6,669 bases of DNA from JBEKTW01 sp049515655 (GCA_049515655.1 JBEKTW010000049.1:1-6669), one strand, 5' to 3'; counted from the stretch's first letter, positions 1-6,669 are shown. Translations and numbers: made by a program. Notes: generated by a model not told the origin, from the letters alone.

Positions 1-341
1 TGAAAACAGCGTGCATCGACCCGCGGAACATAGTTATCGGTGAAGGCATACTGATTTTTGTGGAAAAGGAGCTCCGGGACCTGCTTGAGATGAAAAGTTA
101 CGGGGATCCGGATGCTGAGGAGCGGCTTCTCAGGCGGCTGAAACGCGATTTGATCGAGCGTGGGCGCTCCATAGAGACTGTTATGCAACAATATATCTCG
201 ACTGTCAAGCCGATGCATCTTGAGTTCGTAGAGCCGAGCAAGCACTGGGCAGACATCATCATTCCGAAGGGAGGCGAGAACGAAGTTGCTATCGATATGG
301 TGGCGGTAAAAATAGGGGAAATGCTCCGTTCTATCAAGTAG
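1..341 (+). CDS. udk: Uridine kinase, C-terminal part (5' end cut by window)
   Basis: The reading frame is open from position 3 to the TAG at 339-341 and gives 112 residues. Uridine kinase phosphorylates uridine (and cytidine) to UMP/CMP with ATP or GTP in cytosolic pyrimidine salvage. Family hallmarks seen here are VIGEGILIF (residues 11-19), the arginine-rich lid segment RLLRRLKRDLIERGRS (41-56), QYISTVKPMHLEFVEPSK (63-80) and ADIIIPKGGENEVAID (83-98). The family is usually about 200-215 aa, so roughly the N-terminal half, including the P-loop, lies left of the window. A GTG at 60 is internal, not the true start, because the conserved EGILIF strand lies before it. The usual VDTD-like segment after the EGIL strand reads YGDPD (33-37), a mild deviation. 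The next gene follows after 17 nt on the same strand, so the two may be cotranscribed, but no functional link is evident. Confidence 0.93.
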   Translation, partial: KTACIDPRNIVIGEGILIFVEKELRDLLEMKSYGDPDAEERLLRRLKRDLIERGRSIETVMQQYISTVKPMHLEFVEPSKHWADIIIPKGGENEVAIDMVAVKIGEMLRSIK

Positions 342-358
342 AAGCCGCATTTGGTTAA

Positions 359-892
359 TTGACTATCTTTCGGATAACCCAACAAAATGAGAAACCCACT
401 GCTGGGACGAAACCCAGATGGTGGCGAGGAACTCGTGGAGAGTGGTATGTCGTCGCTCAAGATCTCCTTGGCATTGTCCTGCTTCTGGGTCCGCGTACAT
501 ATCCCGGTTGGCCCGCGTGGCCTTCCTTCATCGTACCGGTTGCCGCGGCGGTGGGGAAAATACTCGCCGGCGTGGGAGTATTTCTATTCATCCTGGGAAT
601 CGTCGCACTCGGGAAAAATATAACTCCGCTCCCGCATCCGAAAGAGAACGCGGAGCTGGTTGTGACAGGTCCATATCGTTTCGTCCGCCATCCGATTTAC
701 GGAGGATTGATATTGATCTTCATAGGCTACGCGCTCATCGTACACGGATGGCTGACATTACTCTACGCAGCACTCCTCTTTATCGTATTTGATCTCAAAT
801 CGCGCAAGGAGGAAGAATGGCTGCAGGAAAAATTTCCCAACTACACGGCATACAGTAGGCGTGTGCCCAAACTTATCCCCTTCCTTTATTGA
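359..892 (+). CDS. ICMT/PEMT-superfamily membrane methyltransferase
   Basis: This is a 177-aa polytopic inner-membrane protein. The superfamily uses S-adenosylmethionine to methylate isoprenylcysteine carboxylates or phospholipid head groups, but for bacterial members the substrate is usually unknown. Hydrophobic segments lie at about residues 31-44, 57-84 and 117-144. The diagnostic signature TGPYRFVRHPIYGG is at 103-116, followed by the acidic/basic segment KEEEWLQEKFPNYTAYSRRV (150-169) and a PKLIPF ending; both belong to the cofactor-binding C-terminal half of the family. The N-terminal GEWYVVAQ (27-34) also resembles bacterial members. The length is normal and the gene looks intact. The start is TTG at 359: an in-frame TAA sits immediately before it at 356-358, and no ATG or GTG occurs in frame before the first membrane segment. 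No good Shine-Dalgarno is visible. It follows the uridine kinase gene by 17 nt and may be translated from the same message. The family call is strong; the substrate is not inferable. Confidence 0.88.
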   Translation: MTIFRITQQNEKPTAGTKPRWWRGTRGEWYVVAQDLLGIVLLLGPRTYPGWPAWPSFIVPVAAAVGKILAGVGVFLFILGIVALGKNITPLPHPKENAELVVTGPYRFVRHPIYGGLILIFIGYALIVHGWLTLLYAALLFIVFDLKSRKEEEWLQEKFPNYTAYSRRVPKLIPFLY

Positions 893-1012
893 TATTGCTT
901 TCCAAAATCACAGCTGAATGAAATAACATCAAGCGCGAGAATCGACAACTCACGCTGGAAGGTCGCAGTCCCACCTGGCAGGCCTCACTTGGCATTTACC
1001 CCAGGCGAGTAT

Positions 1013-2989
1013 CTATCTTAAGTGAAGTCCGGAAAGGATTTTTTTTGCCGGTCCGTTGGCGGGGTCGACGGCAAGAAGACTCATCGCTTCGCGGTACGCG
1101 CTTGACGAGTCGCCGCAGGCCGCGTACGCCTCTGCAAGGCGTTGCATGACGTCCACGTTCCATTTGCTGCGGCCATTGCCTCCCGCCTCGGCGTCGGCTT
1201 TCAGCGCACATCGATAGAAGATCACTGCACTGTCGGCTCTCCCTCCCTCCTTGAACAACGTCCCGAGACGTTCATACACAAACTTGTTGGCTGATAATGC
1301 CAGTGCCCGACGATAGAATCCCTCCGCCGCAATTTTTTGATCCATGTTCATATTCACGTCACCGGCGAGCATAAGAGGGTGATAATCGAATCCGAGCACT
1401 TTCGCAAGCGCAAGGTACTCACGGGCGGCCTCTTCATACCGACGCTCTGCATTATACTTTTCTGCAAGCTGGTAGTGCGCTTGCTCCCAAGTGACTTCCT
1501 GCCGCAAATATTTCATCGCCAGCAGGGCCTCCGGTGTTGCCGGTTCGTACCGTGTAGACTCGGGCTCAGTGAACGGCCAATGGTGGACAAGATTATCGGT
1601 GCGGAGAATAGACGCCTCGAAATCAAATTGCGTCATCATCGATTGTGCCTTCAAGATGTCATCCGGCATCGGCGCGTGCCAGTACGCTTTCGGGCGAATA
1701 CAATCGTTCTCCTGCATGACACGGGCGTATTCCTTGGCGATCAAGAAGTACCCATCGAGGTTTGGATGAACGTGCTCAAGCATCAACGAGTGCCCAATGA
1801 GCGAATCTTCAGAATTCTGTTCGAAAACGGGCACCAGGTCTGCCAGCATCAGGTGTTTCTCAGCGGCGACATCGCGGATCACACCGTTGAATTCGTCGGT
1901 CGCCCGAAAACGGAGCTGGTCAAAGTCTCTTGCCAGCAAGAGATGTCGTTTCGCCTCGTTCACCCTGCCCACCGCCGCACAGCAGAGCCCTAGACTGTAT
2001 TGAAGGTCCGCTCTCGTGCTGTCAGTCGACGCCGCCTGCACATATCCTGCCAAAGCCTCATCGAACCGATTCAAGTTCCTGAGCGAGTCGGCCTCCTTGA
2101 CAGAGGCCTCCCAACGGATCCTTGCCTCGGGGCTTGTTGTCTTTGAGAACCCGGATATAAAAGGAGATTGGTCCAGGAGATTGCTAACCACGGTACTGAC
2201 CATGAGCGGGACGCCGTGGGCGTTCGCAATGTCTGCGATTTCCAGGAGGTTATCCCTGAACACCTCCTTGGCGTCAAAGTACAATTCACTGTGGTACGGA
2301 ATCGACTGCTCGCGTGCCAGTAGCTCCATGAACGTGACGGATGGCTGCCCGGTGTCTCCCTTTCGGAAGACCGAGGCGATGTCCGACACAACGGCCTGTA
2401 CCAGATGGAAGACCTTCAAATGTTCAAGCGCAAGATAGGTTTTGATGAACATCCGGTTTCTGCCGAGATATTCCTGCGACCCCACACCCAGCGAGCCATA
2501 GAACTCATTGTGACCAAGATAGACGATGATCAGATCGGGCTGATAGTTGACGACGTCCTTAATCAGGTCAAGGACGGCGTAACTATTCACCGCGGTGATG
2601 CCGAGGTTGACGATCTCGATTCTCCGGTCGGGGAACATGGACATCAGCCGGTCGGCCAGCAATCGGTGAAGCGCGCCGTTATACTCGTACGGATAGCCCT
2701 GCATCGTCGATTCACCCAGCATAAAGACACGATACGCTGACGGAGATTTTCGGTACTCAAAGGTACAGTCGTACACTCCAGGGATGGAGATAGACTCCCG
2801 CGGAAAGAATCGACAGGCGACTGTGCGGTTAATGGTATAGTATTTCTTCCCGTTGATTTCTTGCACGAAGGCGAGGTCGGTGTCCTTACCGTAGTGCGCC
2901 AACCGGAGAGCAGACTCCACCACCGTCAGGAATACCACAGGAACGGAGAGGGTAAGAACCCAGAGTAGCCGCTTGTTGATGTCAGCCAT
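1013..2989 (-). CDS. Membrane-anchored SGNH/GDSL hydrolase with TPR repeats
   Basis: This is a 658-aa protein with one N-terminal membrane segment (about residues 8-31), probably leaving the rest outside the cytoplasm. SGNH blocks follow in order. Block I is MLGESTMQGYPY (90-101, nucleophile Ser94, with GES in place of GDS). Block II is NLGITAVNSY (128-137, Gly130). Block III is VYLGHNEFYG (156-165, Asn161). Block V is LEHVHPNLDGY (404-414, His408). The residue three before His408 is Glu405, where Asp is common. Between blocks III and V lies a TPR-like helical insert (about 290-360) containing FDEALAGYVQAA and YSLGLCCAAVGRVNEAKRHL. A C-terminal TPR array (about 498-650) includes YEEAAREYLALAK and AEGFYRRALAL. 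SGNH enzymes are esterases, lipases or O-acyl hydrolases; the substrate here cannot be told. I chose ATG 2989 because the membrane anchor follows directly. A GTG at 3031 would add 14 polar residues. Neither start has a clear Shine-Dalgarno. The gene lies beyond the terminator of the upstream operon. Confidence 0.9.
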   Translation of the reverse strand: MADINKRLLWVLTLSVPVVFLTVVESALRLAHYGKDTDLAFVQEINGKKYYTINRTVACRFFPRESISIPGVYDCTFEYRKSPSAYRVFMLGESTMQGYPYEYNGALHRLLADRLMSMFPDRRIEIVNLGITAVNSYAVLDLIKDVVNYQPDLIIVYLGHNEFYGSLGVGSQEYLGRNRMFIKTYLALEHLKVFHLVQAVVSDIASVFRKGDTGQPSVTFMELLAREQSIPYHSELYFDAKEVFRDNLLEIADIANAHGVPLMVSTVVSNLLDQSPFISGFSKTTSPEARIRWEASVKEADSLRNLNRFDEALAGYVQAASTDSTRADLQYSLGLCCAAVGRVNEAKRHLLLARDFDQLRFRATDEFNGVIRDVAAEKHLMLADLVPVFEQNSEDSLIGHSLMLEHVHPNLDGYFLIAKEYARVMQENDCIRPKAYWHAPMPDDILKAQSMMTQFDFEASILRTDNLVHHWPFTEPESTRYEPATPEALLAMKYLRQEVTWEQAHYQLAEKYNAERRYEEAAREYLALAKVLGFDYHPLMLAGDVNMNMDQKIAAEGFYRRALALSANKFVYERLGTLFKEGGRADSAVIFYRCALKADAEAGGNGRSKWNVDVMQRLAEAYAACGDSSSAYREAMSLLAVDPANGPAKKILSGLHLR

Positions 2990-3057
2990 CGCTGATTGTG
3001 AGAGTGTTCGCCGTTGAGAGCAGTCGTACACTGCCGGAAATCTGCAGTGAATTTATG

Positions 3058-3091
3058 AAAAAGCCAGTCCTGTTTACCAGAACCGGCTTTT
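3058..3091 (-). terminator. Intrinsic terminator of the surface-protein operon
   Basis: An inverted repeat with 14-base arms (3059-3072 and 3078-3091) surrounds a 5-base loop. Transcribed from the minus strand, all 14 pairs form, two of them G-U wobbles, and the 3' arm ends in a run of five U (3062-3058). Transcribed from the plus strand, the same two positions become A-C mismatches, so the hairpin appears built for minus-strand transcription. It lies 20 nt past the stop codon of the lipoprotein gene. Part of the U run is inside the stem and it is followed by C, so termination may be incomplete. Confidence 0.82.
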
Positions 3092-3111
3092 CCAAGACCA
3101 ACCTGAAGGAT

Positions 3112-5097
3112 CTATCGGGACTTCTGGCTGAACCAGCCGGGGATGGGCACGTTCGTCAGGTAAAATGACTGGGCCGCGCTTTCGGTAGTCGGGTCAACGA
3201 CAAAGTCATTCCCGTATCGCGCGAGAGACCACCATTCCGGGATGTATCCGGCCGCAACATTATTGGAATCCGCGGGGGCTTTATAAGAGTAGTAGTCTGC
3301 ACTATTGGGCTTCCCATAACCCTGGAGCGTCCCATACCAGATAGTGATGGTACCAAAGTTAGTCGTCGACGTGCCCTCCTTGACGGGAGTTCCCGGAACG
3401 CGGAACGTGCGAGCCAGAGCCTGAAGCTGCGAAATATCCGGCTTAAAATTTCCATACCTCACAACATCAATTTCCTGAGTATACGTGGTCGTCGTGTCAA
3501 CCAATTCATAGTAATCGTTAGTTTTCGTTTGATGAGGTACAATGCCCAGATACTCCTTCAACAACCTGATTTCACCCCGCGGCAGAAGGGTCCACAGAAC
3601 GAATCCTCCTCCTGTGGCGTCATTATAATAACCGACAGATACGTTCGCAACCTGAGTGCTTCCGGGTCCAAGATTGAAATGATCCTGGAATTTTCCGCTA
3701 TCGCTATTGACAACCACAAAGCCGCCCGGGTTGATCGGACCGATGGTGTCCTGGCCCACGAGAAACGTTTCAGTCGGATCATAGAAGACGTACCCCGTAT
3801 CGATGCCTGTAATGAAATCATAGTTCGGATTGACGCCGGGGGTAAAGTTCGAAAATAGATCGAAGTAAACATGCTTCCGCTGTGCGTACATCAAGAGAAC
3901 ATACTTGTAGGAAACTATGTGAAGCGAGGTAATAGGATAAAAATACGCACCATAGAGGTTCGCCGTGGTGCCGCTTGACTGGAGTGACCAGCTTTCCCCG
4001 GCGTCGTGGGTGTAAATGATAGTTCCGTTGTCGCCGAAAGCCCATCCACGAAGACTATCGACAAAGCAGACCGAATTGAGCCGGTTGCTTGTGGGGACGA
4101 AACCGGGGTCAATTTTTCTCCACGTCTTTCCGCTGTTGGTCGTCTTAACGATAGCAGCGCCATCGCCTACGGCCCACATCTCCCCGGTCATGAAGGGTGG
4201 AGGAGTCTCGTAGTCCGGCTTGGAAACGAAGAGAGAGCGAAGGATTCCGGATACATGCGTCGATTCCATGGCGAACGTGCCTCCTTCATCCCGTGTCACA
4301 AAAGCACTGCCCATCGCCCCGGCAACCCATGCCGAATCTTCATTCGTCCCGACCGAATAATAGTCATAGTTTGGATTTGCATTCACCGGACCCCACCCGT
4401 ACCCGACACTTTGTGAGGCGAAGACTGCCCCCCCATCTCCGCACGTGTACAATATGCCCATGGCGCCTGTTGTTTGCGTGAACCCATCGATCGAATGGAG
4501 CGAGGACTTCGTAGCCGGTGAGGTGGACGGCTTCACCCAGCTCGCCCCATTGTGAAGCGTGATAAGAACCGTGCCGCTATCACCGCACACCCACGCGTTC
4601 TGGCCGGCCGTGATGCTACCGCCATGAGCCGTGAGAACCGAGTTCAGATCAACCGTCACGCCGCTCGCCTGTTGAACCCAGGAAGCCCCTTTGTCCGTGG
4701 TCCTCAGGATCGTTCCGTTCGCGCCGACGGCATAACCGGAATCCGGCTCACGGAATGTGATCGAGTGCAGGTCGGCGGACACCGGACAGCTAACGGTCGA
4801 CCACGTGCTCCCACCGTCTTTTGTGACAAGTATGGTTCCTCCGCTTCCGGCCGCAAACCCGACAGCGGGTGTGGCAGTGCTCGACCACCGGAGGGGCCTA
4901 TTGGTGGGGTTCATTAATTCAATCCAGGAAAAAGCGTAGTACTTGTCGGGGGGAACGGCGAACACTTCATTGATCACAAGGTTATTCCCCAAGAGTCGAC
5001 TGGCGTTGCCGCCGTGGTTGTTGGTCGTCAGGTCGCATCCCGAGAGGACAAGTATCCCCAGTACTAGAAGAATAATCGTCGATTGAGTCTTTTCCAT
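3112..5097 (-). CDS. Lipoprotein with YCF48-like propeller inserted in a lamin-tail domain
   Basis: This is a 661-aa predicted lipoprotein. A hydrophobic signal peptide (residues 7-20) ends in the lipobox LVLSGC, with Cys21 the likely lipidated residue. Residues 39-71 (NNLVINEVFAVPP, then WIELMNPTNRPL) match the opening strands of a lamin-tail domain (LTD). Seven Asp-box/BNR-type motifs follow: TKDGGSTW (92-99), TTDKGASW (133), TLHNGASW (180), SQSVGYGW (228, degenerate), TRDEGGTF (268), TTNSGKTW (319) and THDAGESW (363). They are 40-51 residues apart, as expected for a seven-bladed YCF48/HCF136-like propeller. LTD-like features then resume: INPGGFVVVNSDSGKF (455-470), GEIRLL (508-513), EIDVVRYGNF (542-551) and a tail with WWSLARYG and VPIPGW. 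The function is unknown; the architecture suggests a surface binding or scaffold role. ATG 5097 is chosen because GAGGAG lies 10 nt upstream and the signal peptide begins there. An alternative in-frame ATG at 5145 overlaps the preceding stop codon. Confidence 0.88.
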   Translation of the reverse strand: MEKTQSTIILLVLGILVLSGCDLTTNNHGGNASRLLGNNLVINEVFAVPPDKYYAFSWIELMNPTNRPLRWSSTATPAVGFAAGSGGTILVTKDGGSTWSTVSCPVSADLHSITFREPDSGYAVGANGTILRTTDKGASWVQQASGVTVDLNSVLTAHGGSITAGQNAWVCGDSGTVLITLHNGASWVKPSTSPATKSSLHSIDGFTQTTGAMGILYTCGDGGAVFASQSVGYGWGPVNANPNYDYYSVGTNEDSAWVAGAMGSAFVTRDEGGTFAMESTHVSGILRSLFVSKPDYETPPPFMTGEMWAVGDGAAIVKTTNSGKTWRKIDPGFVPTSNRLNSVCFVDSLRGWAFGDNGTIIYTHDAGESWSLQSSGTTANLYGAYFYPITSLHIVSYKYVLLMYAQRKHVYFDLFSNFTPGVNPNYDFITGIDTGYVFYDPTETFLVGQDTIGPINPGGFVVVNSDSGKFQDHFNLGPGSTQVANVSVGYYNDATGGGFVLWTLLPRGEIRLLKEYLGIVPHQTKTNDYYELVDTTTTYTQEIDVVRYGNFKPDISQLQALARTFRVPGTPVKEGTSTTNFGTITIWYGTLQGYGKPNSADYYSYKAPADSNNVAAGYIPEWWSLARYGNDFVVDPTTESAAQSFYLTNVPIPGWFSQKSR

Positions 5098-5107
5098 TGA
5101 ATAAATT

Positions 5108-5113
5108 CTCCTC
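5108..5113 (-). promoter_or_regulatory. Ribosome binding site deciding the lipoprotein start
   Basis: Read on the minus strand, this is GAGGAG followed by a 10-nt spacer and ATG at 5097. It supports translation of the lipoprotein from 5097 instead of from the in-frame ATGs at 5115 or 5145. Confidence 0.75.
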
Positions 5114-5144
5114 ATATGAAGTTCCACGTGACGGCCGGCTACCA

Positions 5145-6083
5145 TTAAAAATCCATCTCGAGAGTGAACGAGTGAGTTCCGGGGAGGTACACAAAATTAT
5201 TGAACCCGTAATCAAGCGATCCATTCAATCCCAGAGAAGTCAGTCTTACACCAAACCCGAACGTCCAATTCTCCTGATCGTACGCGAATTTTCTCCCGCC
5301 GCGAAGCGCGACAAGGTTGTTGAACACATACTCGACACCGAGATTGTACTGCTCGTCGGCGTCGTTGAGACGAGAGATCTGAAACGTCGTCACCAGGCTC
5401 TGGTCTGTACCCTTGATGACGTCGACGAGCACACCGAAACGCAAGGCCGTGGGAAGCGAATACGTTTCGTTAATGAACTGTATGTCCTTGCCAATATTCG
5501 TCAATGATACCCCGAGGCGGCTTCGGAGGATAGGAATATCGTACAACGTTCCGATGTCGAAGGCGAACGTTGATGCTCCCAGTTCCTTGTTAAACAAATA
5601 CGATTGGATAACCTTCCCGTTGATGCCCACCCTGAATTGGTCCGTGACCTGGCGCGCGAACGCGAGACTGAATGCGAAATCGCTTACGCGGAACGTCCTC
5701 CCGGTACCTTCGGGAAATTGCGGGGTCGTTTCGATCATCTCGTCCGTCGACAGAGAAATGATGCTGACGCCGAAAGCGCCGACATCGGGGATTCGTTTAA
5801 CGAGACCGGCATAGCTGTGAGAAATATTCGCAAACCAGGACGTATAGCTCGCGCCAAACCCATAGTCATTGACCGACAGGATTCCGGCAGGATTATACCC
5901 GATGGACGCAGTGCCCCACGCCAGAGCGACCTCGGCTCCTCCCATTGCCACTGTACGAGCATCCAGAGGGAGCTTCAGAAATTGCTCAGAAACCGTTCCC
6001 GACCGGTCTCCGGCAGTCCCCAGGAATGGCACTGCCAGCACCACGGTAAGAAGAACGGCGAGATACTTTAACGTGTTTTTCAT
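5145..6083 (-). CDS. PorV/PorQ family outer-membrane beta-barrel protein
   Basis: This is a 312-aa predicted outer-membrane barrel. A signal peptide covers about residues 1-24 (MKNTLKYLAVLL, then AVPFLGTAG). The mature N-terminus carries the PorV/PorQ (FadL-like) signature: FLKLPLDARTVAMGGAEVAL (35-54) and IGYNPAGI (61-68). Alternating amphipathic strands follow, such as FGASYTSWFANISHSYAGLV, FRVGINGKVIQSYLF and YNLGVEYVFNNLVALRGG. The chain ends in LEMDF with a terminal phenylalanine, as expected for insertion by the BAM machinery. In Bacteroidota, PorV is the shuttle/attachment partner of the type IX secretion system (T9SS), and PorQ-like paralogues are common in related phyla; which one this is cannot be settled here. 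The gene just upstream encodes a sorting-domain protein, which fits a secretion or anchoring role. The start is ATG 6083, preceded by GGAG with an 8-nt spacer. The gap to the lipoprotein start is 47 nt. Confidence 0.9.
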   Translation of the reverse strand: MKNTLKYLAVLLTVVLAVPFLGTAGDRSGTVSEQFLKLPLDARTVAMGGAEVALAWGTASIGYNPAGILSVNDYGFGASYTSWFANISHSYAGLVKRIPDVGAFGVSIISLSTDEMIETTPQFPEGTGRTFRVSDFAFSLAFARQVTDQFRVGINGKVIQSYLFNKELGASTFAFDIGTLYDIPILRSRLGVSLTNIGKDIQFINETYSLPTALRFGVLVDVIKGTDQSLVTTFQISRLNDADEQYNLGVEYVFNNLVALRGGRKFAYDQENWTFGFGVRLTSLGLNGSLDYGFNNFVYLPGTHSFTLEMDF

Positions 6084-6091
6084 TTTGTTCA

Positions 6092-6095
6092 CTCC
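6092..6095 (-). promoter_or_regulatory. Ribosome binding site of the PorV/PorQ-like gene
   Basis: GGAG on the minus strand, 8 nt before ATG 6083, lies inside the 23-nt gap after the upstream stop codon. It excludes the longer in-frame reading back to about 6215, which would run through the end of the upstream gene and bury the signal peptide. Confidence 0.7.
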
Positions 6096-6106
6096 ATCTG
6101 AAAGGG

Positions 6107-6669
6107 TCAACGAATCAAAACAAATTTGCCAATTTGCTTGCCGGCTTGGGATTCTACGGTGAAGACGTACAGACCACTGGCGAGCGCGCGGTTGCTCTGA
6201 CTGAGAAGATCCCACTCTATTTCTCCGGGAGTCGAGCTTCCGACATTGGTGAGCGTGGTCACGAGTTCCCCCGCCAGAGTAAAGATCCGGATCGTCGCGT
6301 TATACGGAAGATGGATGAACTTGATGAGGCGCTTGGTTTCATTCCACTCCCTCGCACGCCCTTCCCATCCGCCGTTTTCGAATGTGTAATCCTGGTCGAC
6401 GCGATAAGGGTTTGGCACGACGAGCACTCCCCCAACCTTGCTCGATGGCGAGAACGGAAGGTCGATCCTCATGGGAATCTTCGGGGATTCGCCGTTGGAG
6501 GCAAACAACGTGTCATAGGTTGTGTTGCCTGCATTATCCTTGACGGAAATGATCGTCCTGTCCGGAATGCCGTACGCAGTGACCGCATACCAGTACGTTT
6601 TTCCCCGGACAAGGTTCGTATCGATCAGGTAGAAACCTGAATCCGAACATGAGCAGGTGTAGGTGATGG
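6107..6669 (-). CDS. Secreted protein with Fn3-like end and C-terminal sorting (T9SS/FlgD-like) domain, 5' part cut
   Basis: The frame is open from the right window edge to the TGA at 6109-6107, giving the last 186 residues. The visible N-terminal part (LVRGKTYWYAVTAYG, about residues 19-33) looks like the last strands of a fibronectin type III domain. The final ~110 residues carry a beta-sandwich sorting module: GGVLVVPNPYRV, then LIKFIHLPYNATIRIFTLAG, ELVTTL, GEIEWDLLSQSNRALASGLY and GKQIGKFVLIR at the end. This pattern (PNPY, a phrase like TIRIFTLAGE, W-L plus ASGLYVF, and a K-F-V ending) is shared by FlgD Ig-like and type IX secretion C-terminal domains of FCB bacteria. There such domains direct export and surface attachment. 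What the missing N-terminal part does cannot be told. The next gene, a PorV/PorQ-like barrel, starts 23 nt downstream, so the two are almost certainly cotranscribed. A CxC pair (CSCSD) near the window edge is of unknown meaning. Confidence 0.87.
   Translation of the reverse strand, partial: ITYTCSCSDSGFYLIDTNLVRGKTYWYAVTAYGIPDRTIISVKDNAGNTTYDTLFASNGESPKIPMRIDLPFSPSSKVGGVLVVPNPYRVDQDYTFENGGWEGRAREWNETKRLIKFIHLPYNATIRIFTLAGELVTTLTNVGSSTPGEIEWDLLSQSNRALASGLYVFTVESQAGKQIGKFVLIR

Noticed and set aside
974..1005. CCTGG / CCAGG inverted repeat in the convergent gap as a possible bidirectional terminator
   Set aside because: The stem is only 5 bp with a 22-base loop and no T run on either strand. 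Nothing else in 893-1012 forms a convincing terminator, RNA gene or repeat.
1337..1993. A 218-codon plus-strand open frame opposite the SGNH-TPR gene
   Set aside because: It lies fully antisense to a gene with clear catalytic motifs and TPRs; its composition (many H, R, C) is typical of an opposite-strand shadow and no domain is recognisable.
2990..3057. Promoter of the SGNH-TPR gene
   Set aside because: I looked for sigma-70 boxes and the Bacteroidota TTG/TAnnTTTG pattern on the minus strand and found no pair with acceptable spacing.
4006..4917. Several plus-strand open frames of 65-136 codons across the propeller gene
   Set aside because: All are antisense to the Asp-box repeats, have no recognisable motif and no supporting ribosome site.
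4882..5097. Photosystem II assembly factor (HCF136/YCF48) as the product name of the lipoprotein
   Set aside because: Only the Asp-box propeller resembles YCF48. The lipobox, LTD parts and lack of any photosynthetic neighbours argue against that role.
6134..6640. A 168-codon plus-strand open frame opposite the sorting-domain gene
   Set aside because: The minus-strand frame has the conserved sorting-domain signature and runs through the window edge; this one is its shadow.

Overview
The window looks like a chromosomal segment from a member of the FCB (Bacteroidota/Ignavibacteriota/Chlorobi-like) group, with roughly balanced GC content. The best taxonomic clue is on the minus strand. It carries a PorV/PorQ-type outer-membrane barrel, a protein ending in a T9SS/FlgD-like C-terminal sorting module, and a lipoprotein with lamin-tail (LTD) and YCF48-like propeller parts. 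This combination is typical of Ignavibacteria-like lineages. It is an inference from protein families; nothing in the window fixes the species.

Left part (1-892, plus strand): the 3' end of a uridine kinase gene (pyrimidine salvage), cut by the window edge, is followed 17 nt later by a small membrane methyltransferase of the isoprenylcysteine carboxyl methyltransferase (ICMT/PEMT) superfamily, which starts at TTG. A 120-nt convergent gap (893-1012) then separates these from the minus-strand genes; I see no convincing terminator in it.

Middle (1013-2989, minus strand): a large membrane-anchored SGNH/GDSL hydrolase with tetratricopeptide (TPR) segments both inside the hydrolase domain and at the C-terminus.

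Right part (3058-6669, minus strand), read right to left: the C-terminal 186 residues of a secreted protein (Fn3-like end plus sorting domain), a PorV/PorQ family barrel, and a lipoprotein in which a seven-blade Asp-box propeller appears to interrupt a lamin-tail domain. Gaps are 23 and 47 nt, each with a good Shine-Dalgarno. A hairpin terminator at 3058-3091 closes the unit; it pairs fully only as minus-strand RNA. The three genes read as one cell-surface/secretion operon. The SGNH-TPR gene lies beyond the terminator and probably has its own promoter.

No tRNA, rRNA, CRISPR array, insertion sequence or phage gene is visible. No gene-free stretch exceeds about 125 nt.
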